Positions 47,980 through 55,234 of a stretch of DNA of 64,000 nucleotides are shown here, one piece after another. This stretch comes from Spirochaetales bacterium. GTDB taxonomy: Bacteria; Spirochaetota; Spirochaetia; DSM-2461. Each line of letters starts with the position of its first letter. The first letter of the stretch is position 1. The stretch spans positions 1-64,000 of the forward strand of contig JAQQAP010000041.1 in the NCBI GenBank assembly GCA_028533045.1, in the 5' to 3' direction. A program made the translations under genes and the position numbers. The notes beneath the pieces were generated by a model. It was not told where the DNA came from and ran no database searches. It was given only the letters and a program-made list of their open reading frames with translations.

Positions 47980-48978
47980 CTAAATCGCTTTTTTCTTTAC
48001 CGCTTGCTCAACCTCTTGAACAGGACCGTAGATCGAATCGGTAAAATGAACTACCCAGGCGGCTAACTGAACCTGGATAATATAGCCAAGAGCCACAACA
48101 AGGGCTATGTCGGCCCCCTCGTCCCCAAAGGCTGTCATGGCTATTGCCAGAGCAATAGACAAATTCCTCATAACCGTACCATACAAAAGAGCAATACCAT
48201 CGCCCCGATCAAAGCAGAGCTTCCCGACAATACCGCTTACGGCAATATTAACAAGATACAAAATAAGAAGAGGGGTAAAAATCCAAAGGAGAGCTCCCGG
48301 ATTATTCACAATGCTTTTGGCCTTTAATGCCATAGCAACAAAAACGATTCCCAAAACGCCGATAGTGGAAAAGGGGGTAATCCTTTTCTTTATCTCCTCC
48401 TGATAGCGAACCTGGCCGAATTTATGTATAAGAAATCTCTGAGTCAGGTTTCCCAGGATAAGGGGAATCACAATAATAATGGCAATCTGCTTAAACACAC
48501 TGATTATCTTAATGGAAATGGAAGCCCCCATAAGAGTTTGAATATAAATGGGAGCCAATAAAGAACCGAGAAGCAGCCCAAACACGGTCATTTTCACAGC
48601 CGCCGCCATATTCCCCTTTGCCATACCGGTCCAGGAAATAGTCATTCCCGAAGTGGGAAGTAAACCTGTCAGGAGCAATCCAAGAGCCAAATAGACATTA
48701 TCCTGAAAGAAAATGCAACCTAAACCATAGGCAACAACGGGTACGACAAGAAAATTAATCAACTGAGCCGCAATCTGAACCTTACCGTCTCCCCCTTCGA
48801 CAATTTTCTTGAGCTGCAGAGTAATCATCATGGGATAAACCATAAGAAAAGTAAGAGGAACAATAGCTTTCTTTAAATACAGTACATCCCCCTTCATTCC
48901 GAACAAGAACCCCAAAACCATTGTTATGGGAATAAAAATAATCAATCTTTTCTGTAATACCGATATAAGTTTTAGCAT
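47980..48978 (-). CDS. Bile acid:sodium symporter / ACR3-type transporter
   Basis: 332 residues from the ATG at 48978 (AGGAGGAG upstream); a GTG start 33 bases earlier lies within the promoter. About ten membrane segments. FLMVYPMMITLQLKKIV and GLLLTGLLPTSGMTISWTGMAKGNMAAAVKM resemble the conserved parts of the SBF/ACR3 superfamily (arsenite efflux or organic anion uptake). The ACR3 hallmark Cys of TM4 is not evident, since GLLPTSGMT stands where ACR3 proteins usually have Ala-Pro-Cys-Thr, so arsenite transport is doubtful. No arsC or arsR lies next to it. An inverted repeat in the promoter suggests a dedicated regulator. Confidence 0.75.
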   Translation of the reverse strand: MLKLISVLQKRLIIFIPITMVLGFLFGMKGDVLYLKKAIVPLTFLMVYPMMITLQLKKIVEGGDGKVQIAAQLINFLVVPVVAYGLGCIFFQDNVYLALGLLLTGLLPTSGMTISWTGMAKGNMAAAVKMTVFGLLLGSLLAPIYIQTLMGASISIKIISVFKQIAIIIVIPLILGNLTQRFLIHKFGQVRYQEEIKKRITPFSTIGVLGIVFVAMALKAKSIVNNPGALLWIFTPLLILYLVNIAVSGIVGKLCFDRGDGIALLYGTVMRNLSIALAIAMTAFGDEGADIALVVALGYIIQVQLAAWVVHFTDSIYGPVQEVEQAVKKKAI

Positions 48979-49009
48979 ATTCTCCTCCTGATGGCTGATA
49001 AGCATATGC

Positions 49010-49038
49010 ACAATATCAATTCACCTATATATTGTCAA
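49010..49038 (-). promoter_or_regulatory. Transporter promoter containing an inverted repeat
   Basis: Minus strand TTGACA (49033-49038), a 17-bp spacer and TATTGT (49010-49015). ACAATAT and ATATTGT form 7-bp arms (49029-49035 and 49010-49016) separated by 12 bp, one arm over the -35 and the other over the -10. A protein bound to both arms would occlude the promoter. Confidence 0.6.
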
Positions 49039-49065
49039 GCTAATATTTGATTTTCTATAATTTAT

Positions 49066-49094
49066 AAAAAAAACCGCCCCCCGAAGGAGACGGT
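49066..49094 (-). terminator. Terminator of the hydrogenase operon
   Basis: On the minus strand ACCGTCTCC-TTCG-GGGGGCGGT gives a 9-bp stem (two G-U pairs) with a UUCG tetraloop and seven T. It lies 21 bp after the hydA stop. Confidence 0.9.
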
Positions 49095-49115
49095 GAATAA
49101 TACTATAGTCTATTC

Positions 49116-50879
49116 CTATTTATGATAAACCGGACGCTCATAGTACTTCGTATGAAGCAGATCATGAGACTTGTGGCTCATCGGTTTTTCCAGGAACTCC
49201 TCGTAGATCTGAACGATCTCCGGGTTATGGTGGGAACATCTCGTAACGGACTTTTCGTCGTCCCTATAGATTCCCTGAGTTCTCTTGAGTCTTACCTCAT
49301 CGGTGGTTCCGTAGGGCTGACCGCCCCCGGCGATACAACCGCCCCGGCAAGCCATTACTTCAATGAAGTGGTAGGGCGGTTCCTTACCGGCGGCCTTGGC
49401 TTCACGAATCTCATCCAGAACGGTCTCGATGTTAGCCATACCGTGGGCAATGGCAACCTTAACCTTGGTTCCGTTAAAATCCACTTCACCGACCTTTACG
49501 CCTTCCAGACCACGTACGTCCTTAACCTCAACATTACCCATCTCTTCACCGGTAACCAGTTTGTGGGCGGTACGAACGGCCGCTTCCATTACACCACCGG
49601 TTACACCAAAGATGGTACCCGCACCGGAGTAAGCCCCAATGGGACTGTCCGCCTTGGTTTCGTTATCCAGACAGTCAAAGCATATACCGGACCGTTTGAT
49701 AAGACGAGAAAGCTCTCTGGTTGTCAGAACCAGGTCCACATCCTGAAAACCGGAGGACTGCATATTGTCGTCCCGGCTAATTTCGTACTTCTTGGCAGTA
49801 CAGGGCATGATGGCAACACTATAAACGGAAGCGGGGTCAACCTTGGCCTTTTCCGCATAGTAAGTTTTGGTAACAGCACCCTGCATCATCATGGGAGACT
49901 TGGCTGTGGAGAAATGAGGAATCATATCGGTGGCATATTTCTCCATGTAGTCGGTCCAGGCGGGACAACAGCTGGTAAGCTGGGGCAGTTCGCCGCCCTT
50001 GGTAAGTCTTTCCACCAGTTCGCTTCCCTCTTCCATAATGGTAAGGTCGGCGGCGAAGTTGGTATCGAACACAGCGTCCACACCCAGCTGCCTAAGAGCG
50101 GCGTAGATCTTACCGGTGGAGATTTCTCCGGGCTCGTAGCCAAAGTCTTCCCCTATGGCAACACGAACGGCGGGGGCGATCTGAACCGCCACATGCTTGC
50201 TCTCATCACGTATGGCATTCATGAAGTCGGAAGTTTCATCCTTTTCATAAATAGCACCTACAGGACAGTGAGCAGAACACTGACCGCATTTGATACAGGG
50301 GCTTTCGTTAAGCATGATATCACCGGCGGGCTTGATAATGGTATCTTCCCCGCGGTTGATGAACTCAAGGGCCCATACATTCTGCATCTGCTGACAAACC
50401 TGGGCACAGCGACCGCAATTGATACATTTATTGGGGTCAAAAACCAGAGAAGGAGTGGAGTGATCCTGGGGAAAATCCTTCAGATTTTTGTGAAAGGGCG
50501 TTTCCCGAATAGCGAAATCGGCCGTAAGCTGCTGAAGCTCACAGGTCTGGTTTCTACCACAGGAAAGACAGTCGTCCGGGTGGTTGGAAAGAATCAGTTC
50601 AAGAATGGTTTTTCTTGTTTCCTGAAGATCCGTATCATGGGTAATGTAATCCATTCCCTCCACAACCTTGGTACAACAGGCTCTAACCAATTTAGGGGAG
50701 ATTCCCCGTTCAGATTTCACTTTAACAACACAAATACCGCAGGCTCCGGAGGGCTTAAGGTCATCGTGGTGACAAAGGGTGGGGATTTTGCATCCCAGGG
50801 TTTTCGCAGCATCCAGAATGGTGCTGTCCGGACTGACTTTGGTGGTCTGTCCGTTTATCTTAACTTCTACAGTAGACAC
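49116..50879 (-). CDS. hydA: [FeFe] hydrogenase catalytic subunit, NADH-dependent type
   Basis: 587 residues. The N-terminal 2Fe-2S domain (CHHDDLKPSGACGICVVK) is followed by the His/Cys FeS segment (HPDDCLSCGRNQTCELQ), two 4Fe-4S motifs (CINCGRCAQVCQ; CIKCGQCSAHCP), and the H-cluster domain with L1 TSCCPAWTDY, L2 MPCTAKKYE and L3 EVMACRGGCIAGGGQPYG. A small C-terminal domain follows. It evolves or oxidises H2 in a cytoplasmic HydABC complex that couples to NADH and possibly ferredoxin by electron bifurcation. Maturases HydE, HydF and HydG are not in the window. Last gene of the operon. Confidence 0.97.
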   Translation of the reverse strand: MSTVEVKINGQTTKVSPDSTILDAAKTLGCKIPTLCHHDDLKPSGACGICVVKVKSERGISPKLVRACCTKVVEGMDYITHDTDLQETRKTILELILSNHPDDCLSCGRNQTCELQQLTADFAIRETPFHKNLKDFPQDHSTPSLVFDPNKCINCGRCAQVCQQMQNVWALEFINRGEDTIIKPAGDIMLNESPCIKCGQCSAHCPVGAIYEKDETSDFMNAIRDESKHVAVQIAPAVRVAIGEDFGYEPGEISTGKIYAALRQLGVDAVFDTNFAADLTIMEEGSELVERLTKGGELPQLTSCCPAWTDYMEKYATDMIPHFSTAKSPMMMQGAVTKTYYAEKAKVDPASVYSVAIMPCTAKKYEISRDDNMQSSGFQDVDLVLTTRELSRLIKRSGICFDCLDNETKADSPIGAYSGAGTIFGVTGGVMEAAVRTAHKLVTGEEMGNVEVKDVRGLEGVKVGEVDFNGTKVKVAIAHGMANIETVLDEIREAKAAGKEPPYHFIEVMACRGGCIAGGGQPYGTTDEVRLKRTQGIYRDDEKSVTRCSHHNPEIVQIYEEFLEKPMSHKSHDLLHTKYYERPVYHK

Positions 50880-50891
50880 GTTAATCCTCCT

Positions 50892-52685
50892 TTAGGCTAT
50901 CTTGATAGCGTCGAACTTACAGCTTTCGTAACACTGGCCGCACTTGATACAGGCATCCTGATCAATCACGTGGGGCGCTTTCTTTTCGCCGCTGATACAG
51001 TTAACGGGACACTTTCTCGCACAGAGAGTACATCCGATACACTTGTCCGGAACGATTTCGTAACGAACCAGAGCCTTACACTTACCGGCCCGGCACTTGC
51101 CTTCTTTGATATGCTCCACATACTCGTCTCTAAAAGCCTTCAGAGTTGAGAGAATGGGGTTCGCCGCGGAACCGCCGAGCATACAGAGGGCGGCCTTGTG
51201 CATGTGGGTACCGATTCGCTCCATGTGCTCCAGGTCTTCCATAGTCCCCTTACCCTGGGCAATCTTATCCAGGTAATCCAGGAGCTTTCTCGTACCGATT
51301 CGGCAGGGAGAACACTTACCGCAGGACTCTTCCACACTGAATTCCAGGTAGAATCGAGCCACGTCAACGATACAGTCATCCTCGTCCATAACGATCATCC
51401 CCCCGGAACCCATCATGGAACCGATGGAAAGAAGGTTGTCGAAGTCGATGGGCATATCCAAATGCTCTTCTGTGATAACACCGCCCGAAGGACCACCGGT
51501 CTGAACGGCCTTAAACTTCTTGCCGTTCCGGATACCGCCGCCGATATCAAAAATAATATCACGCAGGGTGGATCCCATGGGAACTTCCACCAGACCTGAG
51601 TTCTTAACCTTACCGGTAAGGGCGAATACTTTGGTACCCTTGGACTTCTCCGTACCGAACTGAGCGAACCACTCGCCGCCCTTGGAGATGATAACGGGAA
51701 TATTAGCGTAGGTTTCTACGTTGTTGATAAGGGTCGGCTTGCCAAAGAGACCTTCCACAGCAGGAAAAGGAGGCTTGGGCATGGGCATACCCCGGTTACC
51801 TTCTACGGACTGGAGAAGAGCGGTCTCTTCCCCACAAACAAAGGCACCGGCTCCCAAACGGAGTTCAATGTCAAAGTCGTAGCCCGAACCGAGGATGTCT
51901 TTACCAAGGAGTCCCATATCGCGGGCCTGCCCCAAAGCGGTTTCCAGTCTTTCGATGGCCAGGGGATATTCGGCACGGATATAAACGATACCCAGTGCAG
52001 CACCGATACACTTACCGGCAATAGTCATAGCCTCAATAACAGAATGGGGGTCCCCTTCCAGTACGGAACGGTCCATATAAGCACCCGGGTCACCCTCATC
52101 GGCGTTACAGGCAATGTATTTTACTTCATTATCGGTCTGCTTGGTAAAGTTCCACTTCATCCAGGTGGGGAAACCGGCTCCCCCCCGTCCACGAAGACCG
52201 GATTTCTTGAGTTCTTCGATGATTTCATCGCCGCTCATTTCAAAAAGAGCCTTTTCCAGGGCGTGGTAACCGTCACGGGCAATATATTCGTTGATATTTT
52301 CCGGATTGATAAGACCACAGTTTCTCAGAACGATTCGGAGCTGTTTCTGGTAGAACTTAATCTCCTCTCCGTCATTCTGGGTCACTTCCTGCATGTCGTC
52401 TTCTTTATAGACAAGTCTCTCTACGGCACGACCTTTAAGAATATCTTCTGCGATAATCTCTTTGGCATCTTCCGGTTTAACCTGCACGTAAAAGTGGTCA
52501 TTGGGTAGAACTTTAACGATGGGTCCCTGCTCACAAAAACCGAAACATCCGGTTTTAACAATCTGAACATCGTCGGCTATGCCCTGAAGTTCCGCTTCCT
52601 TGTGAAGCTGATCATAAATCTCATTGGCGTTGGAGGAGACACAACCGGTTCCGCCGCAAACCATTACATAACTTTTAACTGCCAT
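50892..52685 (-). CDS. hydB: NADH-binding subunit of the [FeFe] hydrogenase (HydB/NuoF-like)
   Basis: 597 residues. An N-terminal thioredoxin-like 2Fe-2S domain (VCGGTGCVSSNANE, TGCFGFCEQGP) precedes the NuoF core with LRGRGGAGFPTWMKW (FMN/NADH loop), NADEGDPGAYMDR and the 4Fe-4S site SCGKCSPCRIGT. Two C-terminal ferredoxin-type 4Fe-4S motifs (CIGCTLCARKCP, CIKCGQCYESCK) follow, as in bifurcating HydB. It oxidises NADH or reduces NAD+ and passes electrons to HydA. Lies 12 bp before hydA. Confidence 0.96.
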   Translation of the reverse strand: MAVKSYVMVCGGTGCVSSNANEIYDQLHKEAELQGIADDVQIVKTGCFGFCEQGPIVKVLPNDHFYVQVKPEDAKEIIAEDILKGRAVERLVYKEDDMQEVTQNDGEEIKFYQKQLRIVLRNCGLINPENINEYIARDGYHALEKALFEMSGDEIIEELKKSGLRGRGGAGFPTWMKWNFTKQTDNEVKYIACNADEGDPGAYMDRSVLEGDPHSVIEAMTIAGKCIGAALGIVYIRAEYPLAIERLETALGQARDMGLLGKDILGSGYDFDIELRLGAGAFVCGEETALLQSVEGNRGMPMPKPPFPAVEGLFGKPTLINNVETYANIPVIISKGGEWFAQFGTEKSKGTKVFALTGKVKNSGLVEVPMGSTLRDIIFDIGGGIRNGKKFKAVQTGGPSGGVITEEHLDMPIDFDNLLSIGSMMGSGGMIVMDEDDCIVDVARFYLEFSVEESCGKCSPCRIGTRKLLDYLDKIAQGKGTMEDLEHMERIGTHMHKAALCMLGGSAANPILSTLKAFRDEYVEHIKEGKCRAGKCKALVRYEIVPDKCIGCTLCARKCPVNCISGEKKAPHVIDQDACIKCGQCYESCKFDAIKIA

Positions 52686-52696
52686 AACTCGGTCTC

Positions 52697-53086
52697 CTAC
52701 TGTGTGATATCGGCGGCGGGTTTATCGAAGATATGATTATCTACGAGCCGTTTATGCATAATGTGATTTTCCACAATTTCCTTGGCCGTTGCGGCATCCA
52801 CATTACCGTAAACCGTATCGGCCATACCGGCCATTTTGATCTCAACGGTGGGCTCGGCATAACAAAGTCCCATACAGCCAGTCTGTCGGACCGTAACATT
52901 TTTAATGCCGTTGCTATTGATAGTGTCCACGAATGCATTCATGGTATCCTTGGCTCCTGCGGCGATCCCGCAGGTTCCCATACCTATGATGACCTGTATC
53001 TCCTTGCCTTCAGTCTCTCTGTTACTGAGGGCCTGCTTTTCACCAGCGCGAAGCTTGCGGAGTTCTTCAAGGGTCATTTTTGCCAT
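52697..53086 (-). CDS. Thioredoxin-like 2Fe-2S ferredoxin in the hydrogenase operon
   Basis: 129 residues. Thioredoxin-like ferredoxin fold with cysteines in IGMGTCGIAAGAKDT and VRQTGCMGLCYAEP, the C-x(n)-C...C-x3-C arrangement. Homologous to the N-terminal domain of HydB and to small ferredoxins in clostridial and Thermotoga hydrogenase operons. Likely an electron-transfer subunit or carrier. GAGGAG ribosome site; 11 bp upstream of hydB. Confidence 0.9.
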   Translation of the reverse strand: MAKMTLEELRKLRAGEKQALSNRETEGKEIQVIIGMGTCGIAAGAKDTMNAFVDTINSNGIKNVTVRQTGCMGLCYAEPTVEIKMAGMADTVYGNVDAATAKEIVENHIMHKRLVDNHIFDKPAADITQ

Positions 53087-53110
53087 TATTATTCTCCTCG
53101 TAATTCCTGA

Positions 53111-53653
53111 TTAGTTCTCTTCCTGGGAAGCGATGAAGTCCCGGAGCAATCCCATTGTTTCTGCCCGGTTCAAATCTCCCAGAATCTCTTTAAGCTGACT
53201 TCTTACCAAGTCGTAGTTCTCTTTGCCGCCGGAGGGGAATTGTCTGTTAACGATGAGCTCATAGGAGCCGTCGAACGTCATGGCCTGAAAAAACAGGGAA
53301 ACCAGATCACCCACGGGGGGCGTATCGATGTTGGATGTATTGAAGAAGACGGTCACTTCCGTACCGACCCCTTTTTCCGACTTGATGTCAAACATCCCTT
53401 CACTTGTTTCGGCCATTTGTATAAGAAAGGGGATTCCCAATCCCACCTTACGGGAGGCGTGTTTCACACCGTCCGTATAAAAGGGGTCTTTGGCCCTTTC
53501 CAGTTCCACCTCGGTCATTCCGCAACCGTTATCTTTAAGGATAAGAGTAAGCCCGTTGTAACGCTCGGTCAGATTCAGTTCAACCAAATCCGCTCCGGCC
53601 TCAAGGGAGTTCTGAACCATATCCAGAATATAGTCGCAGATGGCAAAGTGCAT
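53111..53653 (-). CDS. GHKL ATPase-domain protein of the hydrogenase operon
   Basis: 180 residues. A stand-alone Bergerat-fold ATPase: N-box DMVQNSLEAGADLVELNL near 11, G1 KDNGCGMTE near 40, and G2 RKVGLGIPFLIQ near 70. There is no histidine phosphoacceptor or sensor domain. Similar proteins sit between hydC and hydB in fermentative anaerobes, but their role is not established; anti-sigma-like regulation or assembly of the complex are possibilities. ATG overlaps the hydC stop by one base (TAATG). Confidence 0.88.
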   Translation of the reverse strand: MHFAICDYILDMVQNSLEAGADLVELNLTERYNGLTLILKDNGCGMTEVELERAKDPFYTDGVKHASRKVGLGIPFLIQMAETSEGMFDIKSEKGVGTEVTVFFNTSNIDTPPVGDLVSLFFQAMTFDGSYELIVNRQFPSGGKENYDLVRSQLKEILGDLNRAETMGLLRDFIASQEEN

Positions 53654-54144
53654 TAGCCCGCGTTCCTGTACTTGGCGACAATTTCCGCCAGCTGGTCCGT
53701 GCCGAGCTTACCGTAGACATCGGCACCGCAAACGAGAACCGGTGCCAGACCGCAACATCCCACGCAGCGAACCGCTTCCAGTGAGAAAAGTCCGTCATCG
53801 GTGGTTTCGTTAACACCAATGCCGAGCAGTGTTTCCAATTCGGTAATAAGGTCTCCGCCCCCTCTGAGGTAACAGGCCGTACCCATACAAACCTGCAGTT
53901 TGTACTTACCCGGCTTTGTTAGCTTAAAGAAGTGATAAAAGGTAACAACTCCGTAGATTTTTGCCAGAGACACATCGAGGATGCGACTCAGTTCGATAGC
54001 GATCGAACGGGGGATGTAACCAAACTCTTCCTGCACCTTGTGGAGCACCATGATGAGATTTCCCGGTTTAACCTTCCATTCGTCGATAAATGCCAATAGC
54101 TCGTCGGACATTTTCAGATTCTCTTCCGCTTCTGCAACTGCCAT
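53653..54144 (-). CDS. hydC: NuoE-like 2Fe-2S subunit of the [FeFe] hydrogenase
   Basis: 163 residues. The NuoE/HydC fold with VLHKVQEEFGYIPRSIAIELS near 35, YGVVTFYHFF near 72, and the four 2Fe-2S cysteines in CMGTACYLRGG and VRCVGCCGLAPV. Partner of HydB for electron transfer in the trimeric complex. First gene of the operon hydC-GHKL-ferredoxin-hydB-hydA; GGGAGG ribosome site. Rex-like sites lie about 110-150 bp upstream. Confidence 0.95.
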   Translation of the reverse strand: MAVAEAEENLKMSDELLAFIDEWKVKPGNLIMVLHKVQEEFGYIPRSIAIELSRILDVSLAKIYGVVTFYHFFKLTKPGKYKLQVCMGTACYLRGGGDLITELETLLGIGVNETTDDGLFSLEAVRCVGCCGLAPVLVCGADVYGKLGTDQLAEIVAKYRNAG

Positions 54145-54198
54145 AGGACCTCCCTAACTTTATGCTGGTGTATAAACCAATTTATTTGAGTTACAGTA

Positions 54199-54227
54199 AT
54201 TTTATAGAGAAGAAAAGATGTGTGCAA
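54199..54227 (-). promoter_or_regulatory. Hydrogenase operon promoter
   Basis: Minus strand TTGCAC (54222-54227), a 17-bp spacer and TAAAAT (54199-54204), giving a leader of about 50 nt before hydC. A second candidate further upstream on the same strand (TTGTAT-17-TAAATA) would have its -35 inside the Rex-like sites. Confidence 0.5.
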
Positions 54228-54254
54228 GAAAAAAAGTGGGTATATTTATCATTT

Positions 54255-54293
54255 TTGTGACTTGTATACAATTTATTGTGACAAACGTAACAA
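54255..54293. promoter_or_regulatory. Rex-like operator pair upstream of hydC
   Basis: TTGTGACAAACGTAACAA (54276-54293) fits the Rex consensus of TTGTGA and TCACAA half-sites with one changed base. TTGTGACTTGTATACAA (54255-54271) is a second, 17-bp, less symmetric version. They lie between the divergent hydC and rex genes. NADH-responsive repression of the hydrogenase by Rex is the expected logic. Confidence 0.5.
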
Positions 54294-54361
54294 CAGATTG
54301 TCATTTTTCCCATTAAGTAATTTCACCACTAGCAAAGTTAGGAATGACTTTCTGTAGATCA

Positions 54362-54409
54362 TTGGCATAAATTGAAGTTTATTGTAATATATTTCACAAT
54401 AAACTTCAA
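54362..54409 (+). promoter_or_regulatory. rex promoter inside a 38-bp palindrome with a Rex box
   Basis: The -35 TTGGCA (54362-54367), a 17-bp spacer and -10 TAATAT (54385-54390). A palindrome spans 54372-54409: TTGAAGTTTATTGT and its exact complement ACAATAAACTTCAA flank a 10-bp centre. Its core TTGTAATATATTTCACAA (54382-54399) is a Rex-type site over the -10. Autoregulation of rex is very likely. The perfect outer arms extend beyond a usual Rex box. Confidence 0.75.
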
Positions 54410-54431
54410 ACTAGAACAAAGAGTGGGGTAT

Positions 54432-55061
54432 ATGGAACAGAAAGATTTAATGCTTCGCCTTATGAAGTACAAAAGAGTTCTCCTTCAGTTTAAATCCCTT
54501 GGTCTGGACCGGGTCTACTCAAACAATCTGGGCGATGCTCTGGAAATCTCGGCGGCTCTGGTTAGAAAGGATTTTTCCCACTTTAAAATCGAAGGAAACC
54601 GGCGGGGCGGCTACAGTATCAATAAGGTATTGGGAAGACTGAATCGACTCCTGGGAGACTCGGGCCTCCAGGAAATCGTAATTGTGGGCTGCGGTAACCT
54701 GGGCAAAGCCCTGCTCAACCACGACTATATACGGGAAGGTTTTCGCATAACCGCCGGATTTGACATCAATCCCAGCCAGCCCGAACTGAATAACATCCCC
54801 CTCTACCCTCTTGAGATTCTCAAACCTTACGTACTGGAACATCATATTCAGGTAGGCATTATTTCCGTACCCGCCTCGGCGGCCATGCAAACAGCGGAAA
54901 TGATGGTCAATTACGGGATAAAGGGAATACTGAATTTCTCTCCCCTCCAGCTAAAAAGCCGGGAGGAGTGCCGTATCCATAATGTAAACATTGGTCTGGA
55001 AATAGAAAATCTCTTCTTTATGGTGAATCAGGCGGAAAAGAAGAGTAATGAGCTCTCCTAA
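54432..55061 (+). CDS. rex: Redox-sensing transcriptional repressor Rex
   Basis: 209 residues from the ATG at 54432 (GGGG upstream); a longer in-frame TTG start lies in the operator. N-terminal winged helix (LMKYKRVLLQFKSLGLDRVYS; ALVRKDFSHF, with RRGGYSINK) and a Rossmann domain with VIVGCGNLGKALLNH near 83 for NAD(H), then a C-terminal swapped helix. Rex releases DNA when the NADH/NAD+ ratio rises. Divergent from the hydrogenase operon, with Rex-type sites in the shared region. Confidence 0.95.
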   Translation: MEQKDLMLRLMKYKRVLLQFKSLGLDRVYSNNLGDALEISAALVRKDFSHFKIEGNRRGGYSINKVLGRLNRLLGDSGLQEIVIVGCGNLGKALLNHDYIREGFRITAGFDINPSQPELNNIPLYPLEILKPYVLEHHIQVGIISVPASAAMQTAEMMVNYGIKGILNFSPLQLKSREECRIHNVNIGLEIENLFFMVNQAEKKSNELS

Positions 55062-55124
55062 GCCACAGGGGGAAAAGAGTTCAAAAAGATCACCGCCCAA
55101 AACGCGGAAGGGATTGAAGCGGTT

Positions 55125-55224
55125 ACTGCCCCCGTCCGGCCGGCGAGGCGGAGCTGAGCCGGAGTAGAGGACGGGAATAGGCAGTTTGAGCGGAAAGCCC
55201 GGGGGGCGAAGCCCCTCCGCCCCT
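55125..55224 (+). other. GC-rich structured intergenic element after rex
   Basis: A nested stem can be drawn: ACTGCC (55125-55130) with GGCAGT (55180-55185); CCCGTCC (55131-55137) with GGACGGG (55169-55175); CCGGC (55140-55144) with GCCGG (55158-55162), 18 Watson-Crick pairs in all. A second hairpin, GGGGGGC-GAA-GCCCCTCC, follows at 55201-55218. The 173-bp gap between rex and the convergent gene at 55235 is otherwise featureless. It is more elaborate than a terminator and lacks a U-run on the plus strand. A structured RNA or a dispersed repeat are both possible; it shares CCCGTCCGGCC with the spacer near 31508. Confidence 0.5.
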
Positions 55225-55234
55225 AAAAAACCTC

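Noticed and set aside
47980..48978. Confident arsenite efflux assignment (Acr3/ArsB)
   Set aside because: The conserved Cys motif of ACR3 is not evident and there are no ars neighbours, so only the superfamily is supported.
49122..51149. 675-codon plus-strand open frame over hydA
   Set aside because: It is the antisense shadow of hydA and hydB; the minus-strand frames carry all hydrogenase motifs.
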